64,000 nt of DNA from Gemmatimonadota bacterium (GTDB lineage Bacteria > Gemmatimonadota > Gemmatimonadetes > Longimicrobiales > Gaopeijiaceae), in contig JAWKQO010000003.1 in NCBI GenBank assembly GCA_041390105.1, forward strand, positions 682,001 through 746,000, given 5' to 3'. This document shows positions 1 to 7,823 of this stretch, in pieces; position 1 is the first letter of the stretch; every line of letters starts with the position of its first letter. The translations under genes and the position numbers were made by a program. Under the pieces are notes generated by a model, which did no database searches, was not told the origin of the DNA, and saw only the letters and a program-made list of their open reading frames with translations.

Positions 1-1
1 T

Positions 2-1483
2 ACCCAGGTGGTCGACCTCGGCGAGCGGGCGCTGCTGCCGGGCTTTATCGACACGCACGGTCACTTCCTCGCGGTAGGGCAGACGGCGGATCTGCTCGCG
101 CTTCATCCGCCTCCGGTCGGCGATGTCAACAACATCGACGACATCGTAGCGAAGATCCAGCGCTGGATCACCGATAAGAACCTCGGCCCCGGGGATCCCG
201 TGGTGGGCATCGGGTACGACGACTCACTCCTGGAGGAAGGGAGACATCCGACCAGGTTCGATCTCGACCGCGCTTCCACCGATCACCCGATCATCCTCAC
301 CCACGTCTCTGGACACCTGACGGCGGTGAATTCGGCGGCGCTCGCCGTCAGCGGGATCACGGCAGCGACGCCCGACCCCGCCGGGGGCCATATCCGGCGG
401 GTACGGGGCTCGATGGAGCCGGACGGAGTGCTGGAAGAAGCGGCTGGAGGCCTCGTGGCCCAGAGCGCCTACCGGATGGGCGTGGACCCGGACATGGACG
501 GGATGGCACGCAAGGCCATCGCCGTGCACACTGCCTACGGAATCACCACGATTCAAAACGGAGGCGGCACCAGCCCGCAGATCGCCGAGGCCCTCCGAGC
601 CGCATCCGATCGCGCACCGTTCGAGGCGGACCTGGCCCTGTTCACCAGTGCCTCAGCGATCCTGAACGACAGCCTCCAGTACGAGAGGACCTACCACAAT
701 GGCATGCGTATCGCCGGCGTGAAGTTCGTCCTGGATGGTTCGCCACAAGGTCGCACCGCCTGGGTTACACAGCCCTATACCGAGGGCCCTCCCGGAGCAC
801 CAGCGGACTATCGGGCGTATCCGGTCATGGATCCTGACGCCTACAAGGCCGACGCGCTGCAGCTGCTTCACCGGGGCGTTCCGTTTCTCGCGCACGCCAA
901 CGGCGACGCCGCCATGGATCTGATGCTGGCCGGTGTGGAGGAGGGGGTCGCCGGCATGGATCCGATGCCGGATCACCGTTCCGTGATCATCCACGCCCAG
1001 CTCATGAGGGCCGACCAACTGGACCGCGCCGCCCGACTGGGCGTCGTTCCCTCCTTCTTCGCTGCACATCCGTTCTTCTGGGGAGACTGGCACCTGCGGA
1101 GCTTCGGCGAACAGCGGGGTGAGAACATCAGCCCGATCCGCTGGGCCATCGACCGCGGCGTGCACTTCACCATCCACAACGATGCCCCGGTCGTGCCACC
1201 GGACATCATGCGCCTGGTCTGGGTCGCGGTGAACCGGAAGACGCGGAGCGGCCACGTCCTCGGTCCCAACCAGAGAGCCACGATCCAGGAGGCTCTCAAT
1301 GCGGTGACGTTGGGCGCCGCCTACCAGTACTTCGAAGAGGACCGCAAGGGATCCATCACGGTGGGCAAGCAAGCGGACCTGGTCGTCCTGGAACACAACC
1401 CACTCACCACCGACCCGGAACAGCTCGACCGGATCCAGGTCATGGAGACCTTCTCGAGAGGGCGGTCCGTCTTCAGCCGCTGA
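2..1483 (+). CDS. YtcJ-like metal-dependent amidohydrolase, 5' end cut by window
   Basis: The reading frame is open from the first bases of the window, so the true start and any signal peptide lie to the left. It belongs to the YtcJ branch of the amidohydrolase superfamily, which are TIM-barrel metal hydrolases. Visible metal-site motifs are GFIDTHGHF (HxH) near the start, HANGDAAMD and DHRSVIIHAQ in the middle, and HNDAPVVPPD towards the C-terminus. The small domain closes with GSITVGKQADLVVLE, as is usual for the family. It is closely similar along its whole length to the enzyme at 12796-14544, including the LHPPPVGDV and HVSGHL stretches, so the two are paralogues. The paralogue is a predicted lipoprotein, so this one is probably exported too. 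The substrate is unknown. It converges on tpa. Confidence 0.9.
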   Translation, partial: TQVVDLGERALLPGFIDTHGHFLAVGQTADLLALHPPPVGDVNNIDDIVAKIQRWITDKNLGPGDPVVGIGYDDSLLEEGRHPTRFDLDRASTDHPIILTHVSGHLTAVNSAALAVSGITAATPDPAGGHIRRVRGSMEPDGVLEEAAGGLVAQSAYRMGVDPDMDGMARKAIAVHTAYGITTIQNGGGTSPQIAEALRAASDRAPFEADLALFTSASAILNDSLQYERTYHNGMRIAGVKFVLDGSPQGRTAWVTQPYTEGPPGAPADYRAYPVMDPDAYKADALQLLHRGVPFLAHANGDAAMDLMLAGVEEGVAGMDPMPDHRSVIIHAQLMRADQLDRAARLGVVPSFFAAHPFFWGDWHLRSFGEQRGENISPIRWAIDRGVHFTIHNDAPVVPPDIMRLVWVAVNRKTRSGHVLGPNQRATIQEALNAVTLGAAYQYFEEDRKGSITVGKQADLVVLEHNPLTTDPEQLDRIQVMETFSRGRSVFSR

Positions 1484-1513
1484 CGGAGCGGGTTTTCGAG
1501 TCAGGAAGCAGAA

Positions 1514-1548
1514 GCGGCGCGTCGGCAGGGACATTGCCGGCGCGCCGC
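1514..1548. terminator. Strong hairpin between convergent genes
   Basis: A 14-bp stem (1514-1527 with 1535-1548) contains a single G-T wobble and a 7-base loop. It sits 30 bases after the amidohydrolase stop and 19 bases after the tpa stop on the other strand, so it can serve both transcripts. No clear T tract follows on either side, which is common in high-GC genomes. Confidence 0.6.
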
Positions 1549-1566
1549 ATACTGTTCGAGCCGGAC

Positions 1567-2967
1567 CTACCCGAGGACCTGCTTGCACCCCTGGTCGATT
1601 CCGACCTTCACCGCCTCGACGATCTCGTCGACGTCCGCCTTTGTGACGATCAGCGGGGGCGCAATGTTGAGCGTGTTGTTGAGACCTCGGAAGCTTCGGG
1701 TGGTCTTACCGATGAGCACGCCTTCCTGTGCCACGCGTGCCTGCACGACGCCCATCACGTCCTCCCGCATGGGCTCCTTGGTCGACTTGTCCAGGACGAG
1801 CTCGATTCCCGCGAACAATCCTCTCCCTCTGAGATCGCCCACGTAACGGTGGTCCTCCAACTCGCGCAGGCGATCGTTCAGGTAGGCGCCCATCACTCGG
1901 GAGTTCTCCACCAGAGCCTCGTCCTGCAGGATCCGCAGGTTCTCGAGCGCCGCCGCCAACCCCGCCGTACACCCGCCGTACGTGCTGATATCCCTGAAGT
2001 AGGCGAGGCCGTTGGAGGGATCGTTCACGAAGCGGTCGAAGACCCGGTCGCGCGCGGCGGTCGCCGAGATTGGCGCGTAGGAACTCGCCATTCCCTTGGC
2101 CATGGTGACGATGTCGGGCACAACGTCGTAGTGCTCGAAGCCGAACATGGTGCCGGTCCGGCCGAAGCCGCAGACCACCTCGTCCATGATGAGGAAGACG
2201 TCGTGGCGGTCACAGATCTCCCGGACGATGGTGTAGTACTCATCGACTGGGGGGATCACCCCACCACCCGCCGTGATGGGCTCCAGCAGGACCGCCCCCA
2301 CCGAGTCCGGATCTTCCTGCTGAAGCACGTCTTCGAGGGCCTGGGCGCACTTGACTCCGCAGTCGGGATAGGTCAATCCGAACGGACAGCGGTAGCAGAG
2401 CGCGTGCGGCATCGACACGAATCCGTCCGGAAACGGTCCGAACTGTTCCTTGCGCTCCGGCTGCCCGCTGGCGGCCAGGCACGCGATCGTGGTGCCGTGA
2501 TAGTCCCGGTCCCGGTAGACGATCTTGTACTTCCCCGACCCGGATAGATGCGCGGCCTGTCGCACCATCTTGAACGCTTTCTCGTTCGCCTCCGAGCCGC
2601 TGTTCGAGAAGAAGATGTGGTCGAGCCCGGGAAGGAGGCCGCTCAGCTTGTCGGCGAACTCGGCGCCGGGCACCGTTCCCGCCACACCCGCGTAATAGGG
2701 CAGCTTGAGCAGCTGGTCGTGGATGACCCGCGCCATGCTTTCGCGCCCGTAGCCAACGTTGACGCACCACACGCCACCCGAGGCGCCATCCAGGTACTCC
2801 CGCCCCGAGATGTCCCGTACGCGGACTCCGTCCCCTTCGACGAAGATCTTGGGGTCCTGGGATTCGAGGACCTTGTGCTGGAATAGATGGTGCCAGACGT
2901 GTCGCTTGTCCTTCTCGATGATGTCTTCAGCGTCATACTCGGACAGCAACTTCCCGGTGTCGTACAT
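1567..2967 (-). CDS. tpa: Taurine:pyruvate aminotransferase (class III, PLP)
   Basis: Transfers the amino group of taurine to pyruvate, giving sulfoacetaldehyde and alanine in the cytosol. The 466-residue protein resembles the Bilophila-type Tpa family from end to end, as I remember it: WHHL..HK near residue 26, the SGGVWCVNVGYGRES block, FSNSGSEANEKAFKMVRQ around the phosphate-binding region, RDRDYHGTTIA, the paired cysteine stretch CYRCPFG, PITAGGGVIPP, and the PLP lysine in VTMAKGMASS. The start is backed by a GGAGGAG ribosome site just upstream. It is the last gene of the left-pointing run susC-susD-symporter-xsc-tpa, and its product is the substrate of the adjacent Xsc. Other omega-amino acid aminotransferases are possible, but the detailed match and the neighbour make Tpa clearly the best call. 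Confidence 0.94.
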   Translation of the reverse strand: MYDTGKLLSEYDAEDIIEKDKRHVWHHLFQHKVLESQDPKIFVEGDGVRVRDISGREYLDGASGGVWCVNVGYGRESMARVIHDQLLKLPYYAGVAGTVPGAEFADKLSGLLPGLDHIFFSNSGSEANEKAFKMVRQAAHLSGSGKYKIVYRDRDYHGTTIACLAASGQPERKEQFGPFPDGFVSMPHALCYRCPFGLTYPDCGVKCAQALEDVLQQEDPDSVGAVLLEPITAGGGVIPPVDEYYTIVREICDRHDVFLIMDEVVCGFGRTGTMFGFEHYDVVPDIVTMAKGMASSYAPISATAARDRVFDRFVNDPSNGLAYFRDISTYGGCTAGLAAALENLRILQDEALVENSRVMGAYLNDRLRELEDHRYVGDLRGRGLFAGIELVLDKSTKEPMREDVMGVVQARVAQEGVLIGKTTRSFRGLNNTLNIAPPLIVTKADVDEIVEAVKVGIDQGCKQVLG

Positions 2968-2991
2968 CGGGGCTCCTCCCCACAGGTGTGT

Positions 2992-3010
2992 CCCCGGCCC
3001 GGGCCCGGGG
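2992..3010 (-). other. GC hairpin in the xsc-tpa intercistronic gap
   Basis: A CCCCGG / CCGGGG stem with a 7-base loop lies in the 99-base gap between the xsc stop and the tpa start, about 25 bases upstream of tpa. It may stabilise one side of the message or partly terminate it. No other signal is visible in the gap apart from the tpa ribosome site. Confidence 0.35.
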
Positions 3011-3066
3011 AAGTGGCCATCGAGCCACGCCGCCAGGAGCGCCCCGAGCCGGGATCGGGCTCGTGC

Positions 3067-4800
3067 TCAGTCACCCACGTTCAGATGCTTGTATTTCTCC
3101 AAGGCACGCTGGGGCTTCTTCAGGGCGTCCCGGCGGAACGGCTCGGCCAACACCTTCTCGCCACCCTCCACGACGGCGTTGATCACGCAGGGCCGCCCTG
3201 ACGCCACCGCTTCGCGTACCACGTCCTGGACCTCGCGGTAGTCCCGCACCGTGTAGCCGACGGCCCCCATGACCTTGGCCAACTCCCCGTAGTCGGGGTT
3301 CTGCCGCAGGTTGGTGCCGACGAAACGGTGACCGTAGAAGTCGATCTGGTTCTTCTTCTCCGCGCCCCATTCGTAGTTGTTGATGACCACCGCGATCACG
3401 GGGATCTTTTCTCGCACCGCGGTCATCACCTCCGACAGGCCGCTGATGCCCCAAGCGCCGTCTCCCTGGATCGCGAACACCGGGGCGTCAGGACGCCCGA
3501 CCTTGGCGCCCATCGCGGCTCCATACGCGAAGCCGCAGTTCCCCCAGGTGAGCGCGGAGATGAGTTGGCGGGTGCCGTCGAAGCGCAGATAGCTGTTCGA
3601 GATCGAGCAGGTGTTGCCGATGTCGGTGGTGACGATGGCGTTCTTCGGCATCGCGCGGGAGAACTCCCACAGGAACCGACGCGGATGCATGAGCTCGCTG
3701 GTCGAGGACGACCATTCCTCCAACTCGTCGTCCCAGCGCTTCTTCTCCTTGGCGACCTCCGCGATACGGCCGTCGTTGCGGGCGAGACCGGGCATGGCGT
3801 TCTCGAGCTCCATCAGAAGCTCGCGTGCGAACTCCCCGACGTCGCAGACGGAGAAGATCGCAGGGATCTTGCTCATCCCCCATTTGCTGGCATCCCGGTC
3901 CACCTGGATCAGCGTGGCGTTCTCGGGCCAGTACGTCATGTCGTACTGGGGCAGCAGACCAAAGACGCCCAGGCGCGTACCCAGTGCCAGAACCACGTCC
4001 GCCTTCGCGATGGTGCGCATCGCAGCCTTGGAGCCGCAGTAGCCCAGAGGCCCACAGCCCAGCTCGTGGCTGTACGGGAACGTGTCGTTGTGCAGGTAGG
4101 TGTTGACGACCGGCGCGCTGAGGTACTCCGCGAGCGCCCGAATGCTGTCCAGGGCGCCTCCCTGGCTGACGCCGCCACCCGAGATGATCACAGGGAACTT
4201 GGCGTTCTTCACGATCGCGACGGTCCGTGCGATGTCGTCCCGGGACGGCCGGCTCGCGCCCGGCGTGGGGGTCGCGTAGATGTCGTCCACCAGGTCGCCG
4301 TAGAAGAAGTCCCGGGGGATGTTGAGTTGCGTGGGGCCCAACTCCACCTTGGCGCGATAGAAGCAGCGGCGCGCCAGCTCCGCCATGCGGTCGGGTCGAT
4401 TGACGCGGACCTGGAAGACGGTCTGCTCCTCGAACATGGCCATCTGGTCTAGCTCCTGGAAGCCACCCGTGCCGATGCCTCCCGAACCGGTCTCCGGCGT
4501 CAACGCGACCACGGGCGAGTGCGCCCAATACGCCGCCGCGATCGCGGAGACGAAGTTGGCGATGCCGGGTCCGTTCTGCGCGATGCACGCCTGGGGGCGC
4601 CCCGTCACCCGCGCCAGCCCGTCCGCCGCATGCGCGGCGGCCTGCTCGTGCGCCACCGGGATGAAGCGGATTCCGGCGTCCGGAAACAGATCCAGCGCGT
4701 CCATGAACGCGGAGCCGACAAGACCGAACACATCGGTCACACCCTCGGCGACCAGCGTCTCCACCAGCGCCTCCGACGGAGTCATCTTCTGCTTGGCCAT
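3067..4800 (-). CDS. xsc: Sulfoacetaldehyde acetyltransferase (ThDP-dependent)
   Basis: Converts sulfoacetaldehyde plus phosphate into acetyl phosphate and sulfite, the desulfonating step of taurine breakdown. The 577-residue protein has the acetolactate-synthase fold: the ThDP glutamate in AHEQAAAHAADG (about residue 47), the Xsc-typical AQNGPGIANFV and GGFQELDQMAMFE segments, HNDTFPYSHELGCGPLGY, the ThDP motif GDGAWG..NN, then NNYEWGAEKKN and the C-terminal EPFRRDALKKP. The last two are much closer to Xsc than to acetolactate synthase. The ATG at 4800 is preferred over an upstream in-frame start because GAGGTG lies 4 bases before it. It is flanked by tpa and a symporter. A phosphate acetyltransferase to use the acetyl phosphate is not in the window. 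Confidence 0.93.
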   Translation of the reverse strand: MAKQKMTPSEALVETLVAEGVTDVFGLVGSAFMDALDLFPDAGIRFIPVAHEQAAAHAADGLARVTGRPQACIAQNGPGIANFVSAIAAAYWAHSPVVALTPETGSGGIGTGGFQELDQMAMFEEQTVFQVRVNRPDRMAELARRCFYRAKVELGPTQLNIPRDFFYGDLVDDIYATPTPGASRPSRDDIARTVAIVKNAKFPVIISGGGVSQGGALDSIRALAEYLSAPVVNTYLHNDTFPYSHELGCGPLGYCGSKAAMRTIAKADVVLALGTRLGVFGLLPQYDMTYWPENATLIQVDRDASKWGMSKIPAIFSVCDVGEFARELLMELENAMPGLARNDGRIAEVAKEKKRWDDELEEWSSSTSELMHPRRFLWEFSRAMPKNAIVTTDIGNTCSISNSYLRFDGTRQLISALTWGNCGFAYGAAMGAKVGRPDAPVFAIQGDGAWGISGLSEVMTAVREKIPVIAVVINNYEWGAEKKNQIDFYGHRFVGTNLRQNPDYGELAKVMGAVGYTVRDYREVQDVVREAVASGRPCVINAVVEGGEKVLAEPFRRDALKKPQRALEKYKHLNVGD

Positions 4801-4921
4801 CCCACACCTCGTGTCTGCGGGCTGTGCGCCCATCGGATTCATCTTGAACGGCTCGTTGAATCAGGGACCCCCAACGGGTCGCTGCGACCTTCGAAACCAG
4901 GATCGGTCTTACATCGGTGGC

Positions 4922-6355
4922 TCAGTAGCGTTTGAGGCGCTCGCGATAGGAACGGACCTCCTCCCTCAACACCGGTGACAGCAGGTAGAGGCCAATGAGA
5001 TTCGGGATGGCCACCAGGAAGATCAATGCATCCGAGAGGTCGACGAGGGCTCCCAGTTGGATGCTGCTCCCGAGGACGATGAACGAGCAGTAGAAGAGCT
5101 TGAAGCCTACCTCCACCGGAGCCCGATGGCCGGCGAGATAGGTCACGGCCTTGAGGCCGTAGTAGCTCCATGAAATCGTGGTGGAGAAGGCGAAGAGCAC
5201 CGCCGCGATCGACAGCGGGACGGGTGACCAGGGAAGCGTGCTCGAGAACGCAGCGATGCTCAGCTCGATGCCGCTCATCTCGGTGGACGCGAGGGAAGGG
5301 TCGTACACGGTGGTGACGATGACCAGAGCCGTCATGGTACAGATGACGACCGTGTCGATGAAGGGCTCCAGCAGGGCCACGAACCCCTCCGTCACGGGCT
5401 CATTGGTCCGGACCGCCGAGTGGGCGATCGCCGCCGAGCCCAGACCCGCTTCATTCGAGAACACCGCCCGGCGGAACCCGGTGATCATCACACCCACGAA
5501 CCCCCCGGCGATCCCCGTGGGCGAAAAAGCGCCGGTCCAGATATGACCGAGGGCGGCCGGGAGGCGGTCGGCGTTCAGCGCCAGCACCAGGGTGGCCAGG
5601 GTCATATAGAGGATCGCCATGAACGGCACCAGCTTCGAGGTGGTCCGGGCGATGCTCTTGATCCCGCCCACGATGACGAGGCCGACCAGAACCGCCATGA
5701 TCAGCCCCAGGATCCAGGCCCGGCCGAAGAAGGGGCTGGCGGACCCACCTGTAACGTCGATGAGAATCGCCGCGGCCTGGTTCGACTGGAACATGTTGCC
5801 GATGCCCAGGCATCCGATCACCATCGCCAGCGCGTAGAAGATCCCGAGCGCCCGCCCCACGCCCGGCAGGTTGCGGAGCGCCAGTCCGCGCTCCAGGAAG
5901 TACATGGGCCCACCGCTGACGGTCTTGTCCTCATGCTCCTTGCGGTACTTCACCGCCAAGGTGCACTCGGCGAACTTGGTGCTCATGCCCAAGAGGCCTG
6001 CCACGATCATCCAGAACGTGGCTCCCGGCCCGCCCACGGAGATGGCAACGGCTACCCCTGCGATGTTGCCGATGCCAACGGTACCCGATACCGCGGTGGC
6101 CAGCGCCTGGAAGTGCGTCACCTCTCCCGGGTGGCTCGCGTCGGAGTACTTCCCGAGCACCAGGTCGATGGAATGCCGGAATCCGCGGACGTTGATGAAG
6201 CCCAGGAACAAGGTGAAGAACACCCCGCCCGCCACCAGCCAGGCGACGATGAGGGGTAGCTCCACCCCGGCCACGGGGACCGCGTAGAAGACCAGTCCGT
6301 ATATGACGTCCGCGATGGGACGCATCATCCGGTCGATAGCTTGATCGATCCCCAC
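4922..6355 (-). CDS. AGCS-family sodium:amino acid symporter
   Basis: Inner-membrane symporter of 477 residues with about 10-11 hydrophobic segments. The alanine/glycine:cation symporter signature is clear: SGTVGIGNIAGVAVAISVGGPGA (about residues 90-112), FWMIVAGLLGMSTKFAE, SGGPMYFLERG, and FSNEAGLGSAAIAHSA further on. Family members usually move alanine or glycine with sodium. Because it lies between susD and xsc on the same strand, I infer that it carries taurine or a related sulfonated amino compound from periplasm to cytosol, standing in for TauABC, which is absent here. The gap to xsc is 121 bases. Confidence 0.9.
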   Translation of the reverse strand: MGIDQAIDRMMRPIADVIYGLVFYAVPVAGVELPLIVAWLVAGGVFFTLFLGFINVRGFRHSIDLVLGKYSDASHPGEVTHFQALATAVSGTVGIGNIAGVAVAISVGGPGATFWMIVAGLLGMSTKFAECTLAVKYRKEHEDKTVSGGPMYFLERGLALRNLPGVGRALGIFYALAMVIGCLGIGNMFQSNQAAAILIDVTGGSASPFFGRAWILGLIMAVLVGLVIVGGIKSIARTTSKLVPFMAILYMTLATLVLALNADRLPAALGHIWTGAFSPTGIAGGFVGVMITGFRRAVFSNEAGLGSAAIAHSAVRTNEPVTEGFVALLEPFIDTVVICTMTALVIVTTVYDPSLASTEMSGIELSIAAFSSTLPWSPVPLSIAAVLFAFSTTISWSYYGLKAVTYLAGHRAPVEVGFKLFYCSFIVLGSSIQLGALVDLSDALIFLVAIPNLIGLYLLSPVLREEVRSYRERLKRY

Positions 6356-6478
6356 GTCTCTGCCTTTCGTTTCACCGCGGTCTGCCGCCCCGCCCCGCCT
6401 CGGAGCTCAGGCCAACACGCCGCGTAGGGGGCCGCCCGTCATGAACGGGTCGGTCAGACCCTTCGGTCGTGGGACGGA

Positions 6479-6513
6479 GAGATCCCGGCCGGCGTGAACC
6501 GGTCCGGGATCTC
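6479..6513 (-). terminator. Hairpin just after susD inside the operon
   Basis: A 10-bp perfect stem (GAGATCCCGG, 6479-6488, with its complement 6504-6513) continues inward as CCGG/CCGG around one bulged base, with a 6-base loop. It starts 15 bases past the susD stop in the direction of transcription, in the 172-base gap before the symporter. There is no U tract. It could be a partial terminator or a 3' stabiliser giving more susCD than downstream message. Confidence 0.5.
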
Positions 6514-6527
6514 CACCTCCGGCCGCC

Positions 6528-7802
6528 TCACCGGATCGTCCCGTTGTTGAACGTCTCGATGATCGGGAGCGGGATGCAGGTCTGGTCGCCGTAAAGCCCG
6601 CCCTTGATGCCCGGCTGGTATTCTTCTCCTGGAGCGGGGAACAAGGGCAGACTCAAGCGCCGTAGATCGTACGACCGCAATCCCTCGAACCACAACTCCC
6701 GTTGGCGCTCGGCCACCACCATGTCGGAGATCTCGGATTCGTCGCTGCTCGCGAACTGGGGCAAGCTCCAGGGAGCGCGCAGTGCGTTGATGATCCCGAC
6801 GGCCTCCTGACCGCCCACGATCTCGGCGATGATGAGCTGGGCCTCCTCCCATCGCGCGATCGGCATCGGACTGTTGGCAGATCCGTACTTCTCCTGCGCG
6901 AACACGTTGCCGGGCCCCCACCCGGTGTCCCGACCCGTGTCGAAGGTCGCGGTGCGTGGGTCCGCCTCCCCACCGGTAGTCAGGTTCCGGGACCAAGCCG
7001 GCACCGAGAAGTTGAAGCCAAACTGGTTGGATGCCCACACTCGGTTGTACAACCGGTTGTTGGCGTCGGAGGGTTGGATGTTCATCGCGAACCCCTCCGT
7101 CACCGCCCGCGCATCGCTCAGGGCGCCCTGGGTGTCGCCCTGATAGAGGCGCACCCGCGCCCGGCCCACCCGCGCCGCGTTGGCCACGTCTGCCATGCTC
7201 CCCGCCTGCGCGACGTCGAGCGCCTTGGTGAAGCGCTCCTCGGCCTCCGCGAAGACCTGCTGGGGGGTAAGCTCCGGGCCTTCGTCGAGCGCCGCCGTGC
7301 ACATGGCGGTGCCCAACATGTTCAGACTGAACCCCGCCAGCAGAGACGCACGCGCGATCCGCGCCGTGCGCTGCGCCACCTCCTGGTCGGTCCAGGACTC
7401 AAGCAACCCCGTGACGTTGTCCGCCACCCAGCGGGCGCGCGACGCGGGTACATAAGCAGAGGGTAGCGCGTCCGTGCAGTCGTTGTCACCCCAGTTGTTC
7501 TGACTCTGGGGACGGCGGCGGTCCAGTGACCAGTTGTCGCCGCCGGCGTTAGTGTCCTCGAACTCATCACCGAGCACCGCTGTTACCTGCACCCAGGCGC
7601 CGTGAGCGCAGAGGAAATCGGCCTCCAGGCCATTCATCAGCGCCCCAGCCTGAGAGGGGACCTCCACGTTCTCGGCCAGGAGTCGACTTGGGTCACTTAC
7701 CTCGAGAAGGTTGTTCAAGTCGCATCCGGCTACGGAGACGGCCAGCAGCACCCCTGCTCCTGCGGCCCGCAGCACGTCGGAGAACATTCTGATCGAAGTC
7801 AT
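6528..7802 (-). CDS. SusD/RagB-type outer-membrane nutrient-binding lipoprotein
   Basis: Surface lipoprotein that forms a lid on the SusC channel and binds the substrate. The 424-residue protein starts with a lipoprotein signal ending in VAGC (Cys27), followed by a helical TPR-like region and the conserved C-terminal segment VAERQRELWFEGLRSYDLRRL, diagnostic for SusD-like proteins. A GGGGAG ribosome site is 7 bases before the ATG. It is somewhat shorter than glycan-type SusD proteins, as is common for SusD proteins outside Bacteroidota. It is 21 bases downstream of the susC-like gene and heads a run of taurine genes, so its ligand may be a taurine-bearing compound rather than a sugar (inference). 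Confidence 0.88.
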   Translation of the reverse strand: MTSIRMFSDVLRAAGAGVLLAVSVAGCDLNNLLEVSDPSRLLAENVEVPSQAGALMNGLEADFLCAHGAWVQVTAVLGDEFEDTNAGGDNWSLDRRRPQSQNNWGDNDCTDALPSAYVPASRARWVADNVTGLLESWTDQEVAQRTARIARASLLAGFSLNMLGTAMCTAALDEGPELTPQQVFAEAEERFTKALDVAQAGSMADVANAARVGRARVRLYQGDTQGALSDARAVTEGFAMNIQPSDANNRLYNRVWASNQFGFNFSVPAWSRNLTTGGEADPRTATFDTGRDTGWGPGNVFAQEKYGSANSPMPIARWEEAQLIIAEIVGGQEAVGIINALRAPWSLPQFASSDESEISDMVVAERQRELWFEGLRSYDLRRLSLPLFPAPGEEYQPGIKGGLYGDQTCIPLPIIETFNNGTIR

Positions 7803-7823
7803 CGTTGTCTCCCCTTGGCAGCG

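Noticed and set aside
2992..3010. A riboswitch in the xsc-tpa gap
   Set aside because: Only a simple GC stem is present; the 99-base gap has no conserved multi-stem architecture that I can recognise.
3488..4807. A 439-codon second frame within xsc
   Set aside because: Shadow frame: Arg/Gly-rich translation, fully inside a gene with intact ThDP motifs.
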